64,000 nt of DNA. It comes from Haberlea rhodopensis (Eukaryota; Streptophyta; Magnoliopsida; Lamiales; Gesneriaceae). Numbering within the stretch: the first letter of the stretch is position 1; the number at the start of each line of letters is the position of its first letter. The stretch spans positions 1,922,001 through 1,986,000 of the forward strand of contig CAJQUN010000021.1 of the NCBI GenBank assembly GCA_907163345.1. Direction: 5' to 3'. The position numbers and the translations under genes were made by a program. The notes under the pieces are model-generated. The model had not been told where the DNA came from. It did no database searches and was given only the letters and a program-made list of their open reading frames with translations. Positions 11,562-22,768 of the stretch are shown here, in pieces.

Positions 11562-13390
11562 TGATCGCGTTTTTATTTATAAAATAAATATTAAGCGGTG
11601 CATGATATAAATCAACGACACAAATCGACCGCAAGCGTAAGGTATCAAGTTTTTATACAGTGATTCATAACTACGAGTGTCGATTGGACTAACAAGCAAT
11701 TTCCAAATAAGATTTCTTTAAACTATATTTAACCTACGAATTCAAAGTAAGTGAACTAAATCCTAAATAAAACTATCATAATCCAACCAAAACAATCAAT
11801 GATCACGATAAAAGCCAAAAGAAAGAATTATCAAGACAACGATTCACCTAACCAACCTCTACAGTTCTTTTATCAAACCATCTCTAAGGAGATGGGTTTT
11901 CCTAATTTATTCAATATACTCTATCGAGCTATAATAAACCTAACACCAAATTACAACAAGTAACTTCCGTTCGCTAAATTAACAATTCGGTATTGGATGA
12001 AACTTTATGAAAACCACTAACTTTAGATAACCCAAAGCTATCACTCGTATGCGATTTTATCTTTCAATATCAATCTTAAACACACGGCATGAATTACTAT
12101 GTCGTATTATAATTTTATCTTTCGATCTCAAAATCATCCAAAGGTGGCCAAACCTTCAAAAGTATTAAGAACAATAAAACATGCACATAGAAGATGTAGG
12201 AATTCAACCACAATATCAAAGGAAAAACTATGTTTAAGATATCTTCCAATCATCTAAAACGTATCAAATCCAATAATCATTCAAAACTAAAACATAAAAG
12301 TAATAACAACTCTCAAGTCGACTTCGTTCATTGATTCTCGATACTTCTTCTCTTGCTTCTTTCTTGATCGTGCTCCTCGATTATCTTTTTGAAGATGTTC
12401 CAAAACATAGGGTGAAAGGTTGATGAAGGATGATAGATGATAGAAAGATTGAGGCTAGCGTGTATGATGTAGTGAAAGAAAAGGCTGAGGCGTGGATTAT
12501 GAAGTGGGGAGTGTGATATTCTGTGGAAGGATGATGAGGAGGCGTCAGTTGGTGTAGGTTATTCGTCCTATATAGAGGCTGGAACGTGAGGTTATATCTA
12601 TGCTATGGGCCTCCAAAATCTTAGCTGTTGTGATATGGTAATCAAAGAGTCCTTGTGGATTCTGAACTTTGCTCTCCCATGATATCTTTGTCCAAAACAA
12701 ATATGTTGTATCCCTCCAACAACAAATATGATATGTTGTGGCATGACTTTCATTAACGGGCAGCTCTATTTTCCATCTTATGCATGAATATCAGTTACTA
12801 ATATTCTTTCCTTGTGATGATATGAGTTGTACATGAATTTCAATCTTCTTGAATAATGAATCTGCTGCCTCACATGAGTCTTATGATATATATGTTCAAT
12901 AATATGCTTCCATGTATTATATCCCACCAAATTTGTTGCGAAAGTTTCCTTGTATGCATGAGTTGCTGAATCTTCATTGTTTGATTCATACGACTCTTGC
13001 TCACTTTATTTCCTTGTATATGCGTGTACCAAGATTCTATGAGAATCAAGTTTCAAACTCTCGCCGCCAAGGTTTTTTTTTTTTTCCAGAAACTCCGACT
13101 CGCGATCGATCGGCTCTACAGTTGGCGATCGATCGGTGCTTGCTGATCGATCGCCCGTGTGTGGCGATCGATCGAGCCATGCCAAATTTTACTCCCTCGA
13201 GATTTTTGTCAATGCCTCGAAGTGTTAGCTCTATTGTGTCATATTTCATCGTTTTCAGCTCATTTTCTCCATTTCCACGTAAATTCCTGACACATGTAAA
13301 ATAATACCACAAAGTATAATATCGTTCATGAATCACAGTAAAATAGAACAAGAAAGCATAAAAAAATATGTGTAAAAATGACACTTATCA
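11562..13390 (-). mobile_element. 5' LTR of non-autonomous element Y
   Basis: 1829 bp. On the minus strand it runs from TGATAAGTGTCATTTTT at 13390 to ...CGCGATCA at 11562, followed by AGTTTTTGG and the primer site. It carries the GCTTGCGGTC block common to Athila-like LTRs. The second copy at 36846-38674 has exactly the same length. A four-member CGATCGATCG cluster lies at 13101-13175. Confidence 0.8.
13101..13175. repeat. CGATCGATCG cluster, LTR Y
   Basis: Four copies of (C)GATCGATCG are spaced about 20-25 bp, joined by short GC-rich spacers. The same cluster is at 38385-38461. Confidence 0.9.
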
Positions 13391-14974
13391 CTAAGAAATC
13401 GAAGGATAACTCTCGAAGTTTTAGAGCCTGATATGGGCAAGAAGTGCAATTCAAAATTCTGTCAATTAGGATCTGGGGGCTTTAATGAGAATGATATGAG
13501 TATCATAAACCCAGAATTAGTTGGAAAATGGTGTTCGGATTTGAGAGAAATAGAAGATCGAATTTTTCGTAATTTTTAGGGTTCTAGAGTGTGAATCTTG
13601 ATCCAAAATTGAGCATCTTCCTTTTTGTGGGAAAAATGTAATAGGCTGCTTTTATTTCTGGCATGATAACGAGTGACATCCCGAATTATTGGATTTTTGT
13701 AATCGAATGGTAGATCAAATCGCGAGCTGAATTTTCGCCAATTAGGGTTCTTGAAGCATAAACCTCGGTTCGAAATTGAGCATCTTTCCATGTTTGATTT
13801 GCATTTGGCAGACGAGTTTAAATATACTTTCCTTGTTGGTCATTAACCCATATTTAATTTGGATTTTATGTTCGATTATAGAAAACATCGAGGATCAAAA
13901 TTTTGGAACAGTTAGGGTTCTAAGGTGTGATTTAAGCTCGGAATTGGAGACCTTCCTTTGTTTGTGAAACCTAGTTCTGAGAGAGCTTTTATCAGGGATG
14001 ATATTGGATCATTAATCCGAAATTAATTTGAAATTAGTGTTCGAATTAATGAGAAATCGAATTTGGAAACTTTCAAAAATTTAGGGTTTCTAGGGCATAA
14101 AATTCAATTGTGATTCGTGACTGAAACTGGAAATTAGTTGAAGGCTTTGGATTGACAGGATTTAGGGATTAATATCCCTAGTACAATTTAAAAAAAAAAG
14201 TGTTCCGATGACTTTGAAATCGGAAAACTTTCCGAAGGTTTGAGCGCGAGTTTCAATCAGTAAATAGTCGTCTTAACATCGTCCGTTCCTCCAGATAACT
14301 ATACCATGGCTTTGTCTGAGTTAAGCGGTCACGATGATGAGTCTATCATCTGGCGAAGGCTAGCGGCGGCATGGCTGAGGTATGACGACAATAGCTGATT
14401 ACCAAAAATATATTTGTTTTCGGATATTTTAAAAAATAATTTCAGATTATTATTTCGATTCCCGATTGATATATGTTTTATTGTCAGTTGGTCTATTAGA
14501 TCTGGGATTCATAATTTGGTTAACTCATATCAATCAAATTCTTTTCCCAGCGAAATTAAGGAACCGGGTGTTGCTTTGATATCACTTAAATGTCAAGCCC
14601 CGAAACCCGAGCACATGACACATGTTGAATTCAAATATAAAATTCGAAGACAACGAGTCTCGTTGTACATAAATTAAAATATAACAAGTTTTTTATTCCA
14701 TAAACATAAGTGTCTTTGCAACTGAAAACCAAATCATAACATGAATCTTAACATAGTTCAGCAGAAGCTTAATTACGTAAAATCTTGAAATCTTTACAGT
14801 AGATAATCAACCCCAACACTTATGTTGTTCCTCGTTTTCAATTTCTTCTTCGTTCTTATCTGGGAATATGAGGTAAGGGATGAGTATTTGGGAAAATACT
14901 CAGCAAGCGGGGGCCAATCGATATTGCCAAAAACTCATACTTATATATGCAAATTTCGCAACAGATATCAAAAC
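13391..14974. other. Duplicated non-coding segment, origin unclear
   Basis: No gene is visible. The sequence is repeated at 38675-40249. It contains several diverged short blocks of the form GGGTTCT..GTG..GATC(C/T)..AAATTGAG (13580, 13755, 13910, 14090), suggesting an old internal tandem repeat with a period near 170 bp. A TGTCAAGCCCCGAAACCCG at 14592 resembles the start of some plant Ty3 LTRs, but no partner end was found. Confidence 0.4.
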
Positions 14975-16325
14975 TGTTGGGTTTTGAGAACCGGAATAAT
15001 CTTGGTTTTGATGTTAACAAAACTTGTTATTGTGTTGCTAACATATTTCATCAAGTGTGCAGTTCATAGATCATAATTAAGAGCTTGATGAATTACAAAG
15101 AAGTAGCTTGAAAATATCAAGCTGGACCAAGTCTGAAATCTTGGCAGAGCGGATTGTTTCGATCATATCTCATAGCTCGGATATCGAAATGGCGTGCTTC
15201 CAAAGAGATTGAACAGCCAACGAAAAATACTAAAAGTCATATTTCACAACCGATCGGCTAGTTCAAATGTTATCAAGGAGAAAAGACGCCTGCAAGATCG
15301 AGCTGAACCGCGAAGAAGAAACAGCAAGCTGTTTCAGCAAGCAACTGTCAGTTACAAGCAATAGATCGAAGAGCAAGTTTATCAATCTGTTTTTGTATCA
15401 AGCTGATTGTCCAGACTGATCCGGACCAGACTGATCTGCCCGTGCTGATCCGGACCAGACTGATCTGCCCGTGCTGATCTGCCAGACTGAGCTGCCCATG
15501 CTGATCCGGCCAGACTGATCTGCCCAAGCTGATCCGGCCAATCCAAAATACAAAGAGCCCATAAACCAGAATATGACCGTTGCAAGCTCGGGAATAGTGC
15601 AGAACCTTTTCCAACGGGCATATTCTTGTGTCTAACGTATATATCAATACTTGGGGCTATATATACATGATTTGGAAGCTCAATAACAGCTGATTGAAGA
15701 TCAATCCAAGCCTTCCAAAGCAAACCCACTTGGGATTCAATTGAGGAACTTAAAAGACAAAAGATGCTAAATGAAGAGCACTCCTCAAACCTTTGGCACC
15801 TCTTACCTTGCTATATCAGATCTAGTTAGAGATCATTTGTGTAATATATATTCACTCTATTCATTGTATTTGAGAGCTTAATAGATGAGTGAATATCATT
15901 GTAACGGTTGATGATTTATCACAACCGATGAGAGGTCTTTGATACATAGTTGAGTTGCTAGGAGTTCTAGTTGGATGGGGTATTCCCAACTGGATCGGGT
16001 TTGTACAACGGGATTGTATAAATCAAAGTCTTCTAGTGGAATCCTTCCATGAGGTGGAAGAAGGGGAGACGTAGAAGGATTACACCACCTTCGAACTTCC
16101 ATAAACAAATGCTTGTTTATTTACTTTAATTGCATATCTTTAAAATGTCTTTCAAATGTTTAATCGGTTATAGAGCGGGTTATGTCGAGTGTCTTCCGCT
16201 CGGTTTTGTAACCGAACTCGATATAATCTCTCGGTGCAATTATTTCAAGAACACGAGCTATTGAAGCTCAAGTTGGTTGAACTCGGGTGTGGAATGGCAA
16301 CCCACCCCCGTAATCGATCCTGACA
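14975..16325. mobile_element. Solo LTR, copia SIRE-like
   Basis: 1351 bp from TGTTGGGTTTTGAG to ...GATCCTGACA, flanked by the 5-bp target duplication AAAAC (14970-14974 and 16326-16330). The undisturbed site is present in the second copy of the duplicated block at about 40246-40258, which shows AAAAC once. Length, TGTTGGG start and the GGTTTTGATGTTAACAAAAC opening resemble SIRE/Maximus copia LTRs. The family name is from memory of that pattern. No internal region is present, so it arose by LTR-LTR recombination. Confidence 0.9.
15405..15545. repeat. Minisatellite inside the solo LTR
   Basis: Variants of CAGACTGATCTGCCCGTGC and CTGATCCGGAC alternate about six times, with a period near 20-38 bp. 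This is a GC-rich patch in an otherwise AT-rich LTR. Both minus-strand frames translate to repeated D-Q/S-G rich peptides; I take these as a by-product. Confidence 0.8.
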
Positions 16326-16347
16326 AAAACATAAACTGATATGAACA

Positions 16348-18813
16348 TGTAAGGACCCCAAGCCCTTAACCCTTGATTAGTGTATTAACCACTATGTGTG
16401 GCACATGCTTTCAATACAAAGTCAATCGGGAAGCTCAGATGATACTTTATCATTGCATGGCAATTACAAAATTTCCATTAACACTCAATGTTAAAAGATC
16501 ATCAGCCTAACAACAAATAGACTCATAAAGTTCGCCCATTACCATCCCCTTTGTGCCATTTTTTACATTGTGGACTTTTATAAAAATTTGGGCAGAGTCT
16601 CCCCATAAATAGAGCTATCCCGAAATAAAAGCACAACACATAACATAATTCCCGGCCAGGGAAAACATAATACTCATCAGAATGCAGCAATACCAAGTAA
16701 ATTCCCAGCCAGGGAAGACACCACACATATGACGACAAAAGTGGGTTTCAACACCCACATAATACACCAATGACTCTCATATCATTTAGCAATTCTACCT
16801 CTAATTGCATGCAACATCAAATGAAAGAGAGAAAGGCTCATGCCTTTATATACAATCCATATACAAGTATAATCGTGCTCACATGCGAGCATCATGAATA
16901 TGTATATAACCCTCAGGTGTATATAGGTACTCTATACGATACCGTGCTCCATCAAGCCCTGGTATCACGATCCTGGGAGTAAATCCAATCAACAGCTCGA
17001 GCTCAACTCCAAAGCCATCGATGTACCTGTTCACCTGCCCCAACAGAGACAGCCCCCAACGGGGGTGAGCATACCAATACACAAAATCCCATAATCACAA
17101 TAATGAAATTCATAATTTACAACAAAAGTAAATACTAATGAATTTTAAATGATACTCCCTGGATGGCAACATCCTCATCCGGGATTCCGTGTACTGTCCA
17201 TGTTCTCACAATCATCAAACTCATCAAATCTCATAAATCAGTAAATCAACACATTGATTTAACTCATAGCATGCCTGATTCTCAAGTATCAATAATTAAT
17301 GATTCCAAATTCATTATACATACAAACATAGATATCTCGATATCTAATACTGATTTTCAACTTTGCTACCAATCACAGATAGCTCAAATGCCTAGCATTT
17401 ATTTTACAAATTCTCCATTATACTTAGACATCTCACATGTCTCATAACGAATACATGATTCCACGATCATTCTCAGGCATCTCAAATGCCATACAATAGT
17501 CATATAAACCCAGTACCCCATATTTCTTATAAGGTCATACTACTCTAGTACTACGCACACTTGTGGCAGCGATGTCAAGACTAGGTCGTTCCATAGTCAT
17601 ATCGACACATATATATATAGCCATACCCACAACCATCTAATGCAATTAAAACACATTATGCATTTCACAAATGCTCTTATATAAAGTAATGCTCGTACGT
17701 CGCACGTACCTTAAATTTCCGAAGTCCGAGCCAAACCTTGCTCGAGTTCCATGCCCCGAGGAACGATGTGCTAACACGATAAATAATTCACAATTATTTA
17801 TGAACATGCAACCCATGCTCAAGCATACCCATAACCCTTAAAAAAATATTGTCAACACGACAATTAACCATTATCGAAAATTGCTCAAGAACACCCCACA
17901 AATTTTCGAACCTTCACAACACAAATCGAACCCAAACTAAACACCATAATTCATCTAAACATGAATTAAATCTATCAATAGCAAGAACCATCACCCCTTG
18001 CCAAAAACCCCCAAAATTCGAACATAAACCCCACGCAAACAGCCTCAAATTCGAACCATTAAAGCAACAAATTTTCGAACCAAAACCTCACGCCCAACAG
18101 CAAGAAATTCGAACCAAATCCACCCAAAAATAGCAGGGAAATACACGATAATGACGAAAAAGGGGTAAGGGAGGTTACCCAATCGAAAATCGGAAGTAAA
18201 ACGTTCGAAATCGATGAACCCTAGGAATTGGGGATCGGCGAATTCCCGCAAAATCCGACTTCAAAACGCGACGAAATTCTCAATTGCCGGAGGGGATAGC
18301 TGCGCCTCGACGAGACGAAGCCGGCGGCGGGTCGCACGCGCCGAACGGCGGCCGGACGGCGGCGGGCGCACGCCTGGAAGCGGCGTGGGTCTGGGGCGAC
18401 GGGAAGGGCGACGCGGGAGGGAGAGAGAAATAAGGTGCTGAAATGGTTCCGATAATTAAAATCTCGGGTTCAACTGGTATTTATAGCAAAAATACCCCGA
18501 AATACTAATAGCCTCACAAATACATCATGATTAATTAAAAATCATCTGTTTTCAAAAATTCTCTCTCTAACTCAAAAACCCCATACCGGTGCCCACACAA
18601 AGCACCGAGGTTCCGAGTCACACTAAAAACCCAACTCATAGGTTTTCACCGAAATGAGAATACGATCTCAACCTCGGGATCCAACGATCCCAACTACTCA
18701 AATAGACGAGCCCGGAAGGCCCAACACTTCGATTAAACTCCAAATCGCCACGTAAAACAACTTTAGGGTTATTAACACTCCGGGATTAACATCTATAATC
18801 TCTGGTCATCACA
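16348..18813 (-). mobile_element. 3' LTR of element D
   Basis: The window reads TGTAAGGACC at 16348 to ...GGTCATCACA at 18813; in element orientation it is TGTGATGACC...TCCTTACA. It carries an inverted GTACGT/ACGTAC pair at 17694-17710, a run of seven TTCGAACC-type motifs (17880-18120) and a GC-rich patch (18295-18420). It differs from the right LTR by a 30-bp segment near 17515-17545, absent on the right between AGTAC repeats. Confidence 0.85.
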
Positions 18814-18830
18814 ATATCCCCCACTAAAAG
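18814..18830 (-). promoter_or_regulatory. Polypurine tract of element D
   Basis: The minus strand reads TTTTAGTGGGGGATAT immediately before the LTR start TGTGATG. Confidence 0.75.
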
Positions 18831-21220
18831 AATTTCATCCTCGAAATTAGCACTGATGTATCACATAACACCCAGGCTACACAACAACATGAAGCCATAA
18901 CCTCGATTCTTGACCATATCAGAATCGTCTTAATAAACGCGATGATACTTACTTCACATCAAACTCTGAAACAGAGCGACATACCAAAACCAACATATCA
19001 CCCAAGAGGCAAAACATACCTCGATGCGGTTCATCCCAAAAGTCAGTCCCTCATGACTGCAAAACAACCAATACTTACGACTGTAGATCAGACAGTCATC
19101 CTTAGTTCTAATACAACTAGTAAGAACACATCCTGAATGACACCTCAACCGTGAGAACGTTGACCTCGTGTCAAACTCTGGAGTGGAATAGACTTCCAAA
19201 TCCATCATAACGTCGAAGAGCGTCAGTGCCACTCAACGCTAATAATCCAAAAGCAGTTAGTCGACTGAAACTGCAAGGATTTGAATTGCTCCCGATTCCA
19301 TCGTAGATATCATTCAAAGACATCTCTATCATGACTCACGATGTCTAACATATCGTTACGGGGGAAACATTAGTATACCACGGTGTACACATACCAAACC
19401 TGGTTCCTGCTACACAGACCACCTTCATCCAAGGAGCAGTTGCACCCTCTGCAACTCGGATCGGGCAACTCACGGCCACCGATCCACACCCGAACACATC
19501 TCACAAGATGTCCACCTCCGGACATTCCAAGAATCACATCCTGATCATAAATAAACCATCGAGACTCCACAGAGTTTCAATTTCTGAAAGGACATGCAAT
19601 AAACTCAATGCATCCTCAACGCTTGTGTCGACAGCGACACCCAACAAATCCGAATTCCTGCCATCCCTTGATAATCCTAGGATTTAACCATCCAAACTTG
19701 GGAAGGCTATCGCATAACTCGGAGGAAAACACCAATAAGGAAATACCTTAACCCACACAAGATAATCCCTCCTCAAGGGAAGTCAACTAACTTCACGATT
19801 ATCCCTCATAATCATCGTGCCATGGAGATTCCCAATCTCAAGGTGTTCCATATCTCTCATTAGAGATTTAACCATCCAAAAATAGTATAACTCTATGCTT
19901 GACAAAAAGGAAATCAAAAACTAGCATCACATGCATACTCAATGCACTTGGCTCGGGTATCTCCAACATACCCCTAAGCCCCAAACACAACTGTCAATTC
20001 TGAGTCATTCCCATCCAGAGGAGGCTGATAATCGACGATCAAAAACACGACGTGATTCCAAAAATCAACACCACACGTACCAACTTACCGAATCTTTCAA
20101 AGATTCCCAAATATGTATAATACTACCTCCTTCCTCACAAGGGAAGAGCCATCGAACTCGAGATCCACAAGTCTCGAACCACCGTTCGGAAAAACTGGAT
20201 ACAATAACACTCATTGCATCCCAAGTACACGGATTCCCCAGATCGAGTCAACAACGACTTGATGACTCTCTTGTTGGTACTTAAACATTATGAGCTGTCC
20301 CAGACAAGTCTCTCAAAACAATAGACGTATACACGTTTCAGTGAGGCATGCACAACCTCAACCTCAAATGACGTGGTGACTACTAGAGTCCACCACAATC
20401 CACATCGTATCACTTTACGATTTGCCAAACTTGGTTCCAACGAGCAGTATCATGGCCCCAACAAGCACACTATATCATCACTACGATATCTGGCTAGCAA
20501 AGTGCTGTCTCCATAGGTTCATATCAAGTCCACCAACAACCCATATGTTCCATCTCGGTATGCCATACCGTACAAACCGTTAGAGTAATGGGTCATCGCC
20601 CAGCATATCTCTAAAATACCAAGCACAATGGACAACCCGGTGTCCTTGCTCACTTATGATACAATCATAATCCGTTAAAACTTATCCCACACCCTCAGGG
20701 TGGGTGTAACCATGTCTACCCTACGTCACAACACAAGCGAGTAGTTTCCTCAATGACTACTCTTACCACCAATCACTTGGCCCTAGCCAAACCAACGAGC
20801 ATACCCAAGGGTATCATCGCTCGACAATTATTTAACTCTATAACATGATGTGGTACATTTACCGGTACAATACATCCAATACTCCACCGAGCAAACCTGC
20901 TTGGCAAAAAGGTCTCGTCAACTAGTGACCCAGACTCTATCATGTGCTCACCATCGGCACTCAAACCATACAACTAAATACATAACATAAATGTATTAGC
21001 CATCAAAACGATGTTACACGTCTACATAGAACATCCACTATGTCATTGTCATCCCGTGACAGTACCTGTCAACATATGACTTTGAAACAATATTGTCGAC
21101 TCGTAACGGTATATGTCGATACACGACGTCTATAATCTAATCGTCAAACACATGACAATATAAGTAAATCAACACATGATATCCACAATAGTGCTAAATA
21201 AACAGTAATATGCCATACCT
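18831..21220 (-). other. Internal region of element D without recognisable coding
   Basis: 2.4 kb. Small open frames on both strands (for example 18954-19232 and 19370-19570) match nothing I know and have no retroelement motif. The 3' few codons before the polypurine tract resemble the end of a pol frame (FEDEIL), suggesting replacement or heavy decay of the rest. Confidence 0.5.
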
Positions 21221-21229
21221 CATTGCTAA

Positions 21230-21845
21230 CAATTATAGCGGCATACCTGTCCCCGTCATCCAACAGTGGTACGCAATCAGCACCCATCGCTTGTAGGTGC
21301 GTAATCCAGCGTCATGTGCATAGCGGCATAACCCGTCGCTATAGAATCAGGGGCATAATCCCTCGTCATAGAGTCAGCGGCATAAAACCTAGCTATAGAC
21401 ATCTGGCGGCATGAACCATCGCCCTAGATGTAGCGGAATGTACCATCGCTATCAATACCCGGCGGCATAAATCATCGCCAATAGAATAGCGGAATGAGAC
21501 ATCGCTATCAATATATCCGGCGGCAAGAACCATCGCCAATCAATATAGCGGAATGAACTGTCGCTATCAATACACCTGGCGGCATGAACCATCGCCAATC
21601 CATATAGCGGAATGAACCATCGCTATCAATATACATGGCGGCAAGAACCATCGCCAGTCAATATAGCGGAATGAACCATCGCTATCAATATACATGGCGG
21701 CAAGAACCATCGCCAGTCAATATAGCGGAATGAACCATCGCTGTCAATATACATGGCGGCAAGAACCATCGCCAGTCAATATAGCGGAATGAACCATCGC
21801 TATCAATATATCTGGCGGCAAGAACCATCGCCAGTCAATATAGCC
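21230..21845. repeat. 59-bp tandem array of alternating GC-ended hairpins
   Basis: About seven regular units from 21425, preceded by decayed ones. Each unit holds two half-units: AGCGGAATGAACCATCGCT and GGCGGCAAGAACCATCGCC, separated by AT-rich linkers (ATCAATATAC and AGTCAATAT). The ends of each half-unit are complementary, AGCG..CGCT in one and GGCG..CGCC in the other. It lies near the primer-site end of element D. Confidence 0.9.
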
Positions 21846-21874
21846 GATCCCTAGTCATTGTCACGGTAGTGTAT

Positions 21875-22290
21875 TTTAATGCCCCTCGCTCAAATAAAAC
21901 ATGTGGTACTCCCACCCCTCGCTTCACATATAGGCGGCATAGAATAACCTCGCTTAAATGGACATGCGGCGCTCCCACCCCTCGCTTCACATTTTAGCGG
22001 CAAATATTCTTTCCTCGCCTCATATGCTAACCACGCTTCAATGTGACATGCGGCGCTCCCACCCCTCGCTTCACATTTTAGCGGCACAAAACAATAAATA
22101 GCGGCAAGCATTTAAAATCATCACTCATCCATATCAATGACTCATGGGATATTCCCCAAGCATTTCATCCATACCTGCATCACAAAGCATAATCCATATT
22201 CCAACATACATCATCATGGGTGTATTTTAATGCACCTCGCTCAAATGCGACATGCGGTACTCCCACCCCTCGCTTCAATATTTGGCGGCA
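21875..22290 (-). repeat. AGCGAGG/GCCGC repeat block in element D
   Basis: On the minus strand AAGCGAGGGGTGGGAG and GCCGCTAAAATGTGA recur three to four times with a period near 115 bp, giving a repeated KCEARGGSAAC peptide in the open frame 21890-22111. A decayed copy lies at 22225-22285. The same AGCGAGG..CCGCT type of block occurs in the LTR of element C at 30708-30836. Confidence 0.75.
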
Positions 22291-22752
22291 AAGCATTAAA
22301 ATCATCACTACATGTACACATGCAACCACAATGCATAATTCATGATGTATATAAAACGCAGGTTACCGTTTCGTGTCTTTCAACCATGGCCTTAGCCTTT
22401 CCACGTCATAGTGTCCCTACAGGAACAATTCCAAACCATGAGCATACGATAATCCATATTCCCCACAATATGATTATAATGAGTAAATACATAAACTATG
22501 AGTACAAAGTACTTCCTGCATCCCAATGCATTTCAAAATGCTCCACTTGGTTGTCCCTGTGTCACAACTCACAATCATAATCAACAGGTTATATTATGAT
22601 TCTATAGATGTCATGACATATAATCGTATGATCACATATCACAAATGCACATAAGCAAAATAGTTGTGTCACACAACACTAGCTACTATCATGCATAAGT
22701 ATGTGCTATCAATAACTTCCTAGGCCCTTAACAGCCCCAAAGAGCAACCACT
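22291..22752 (-). other. Leader of element D
   Basis: No recognisable gag start. The sequence lies between the repeat block and the primer site. The + strand open frame 22137-22580 has no motif and is antisense to the element. Confidence 0.4.
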
Positions 22753-22764
22753 GCTCTGATACCG
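22753..22764 (-). promoter_or_regulatory. Primer-binding site, initiator tRNA-Met, element D
   Basis: The minus strand reads CGGTATCAGAGC, one base off the standard TGGTATCAGAGC, four bases from the LTR end. Confidence 0.85.
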
Positions 22765-22768
22765 CTAA

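Noticed and set aside
17880..18120. TTCGAACC motifs as heat-shock elements
   Set aside because: The heat-shock consensus needs two bases between TTC and GAA; these have none.
16523..18441. Open frames repeated in both LTRs of element D (for example 17163-17447 and 23582-23866)
   Set aside because: They are duplicated only because they lie in the LTRs, have no known motif, and occur on both strands; treated as chance frames.
21230..22110. Repeat-protein gene (KCEARGGSAAC peptides, 21890-22111)
   Set aside because: The peptide repeats follow from nucleotide repeats in a retroelement leader; no start context or domain.
22137..22580. 147-codon + strand frame
   Set aside because: Antisense to element D, no motif, composition matches surrounding non-coding DNA.
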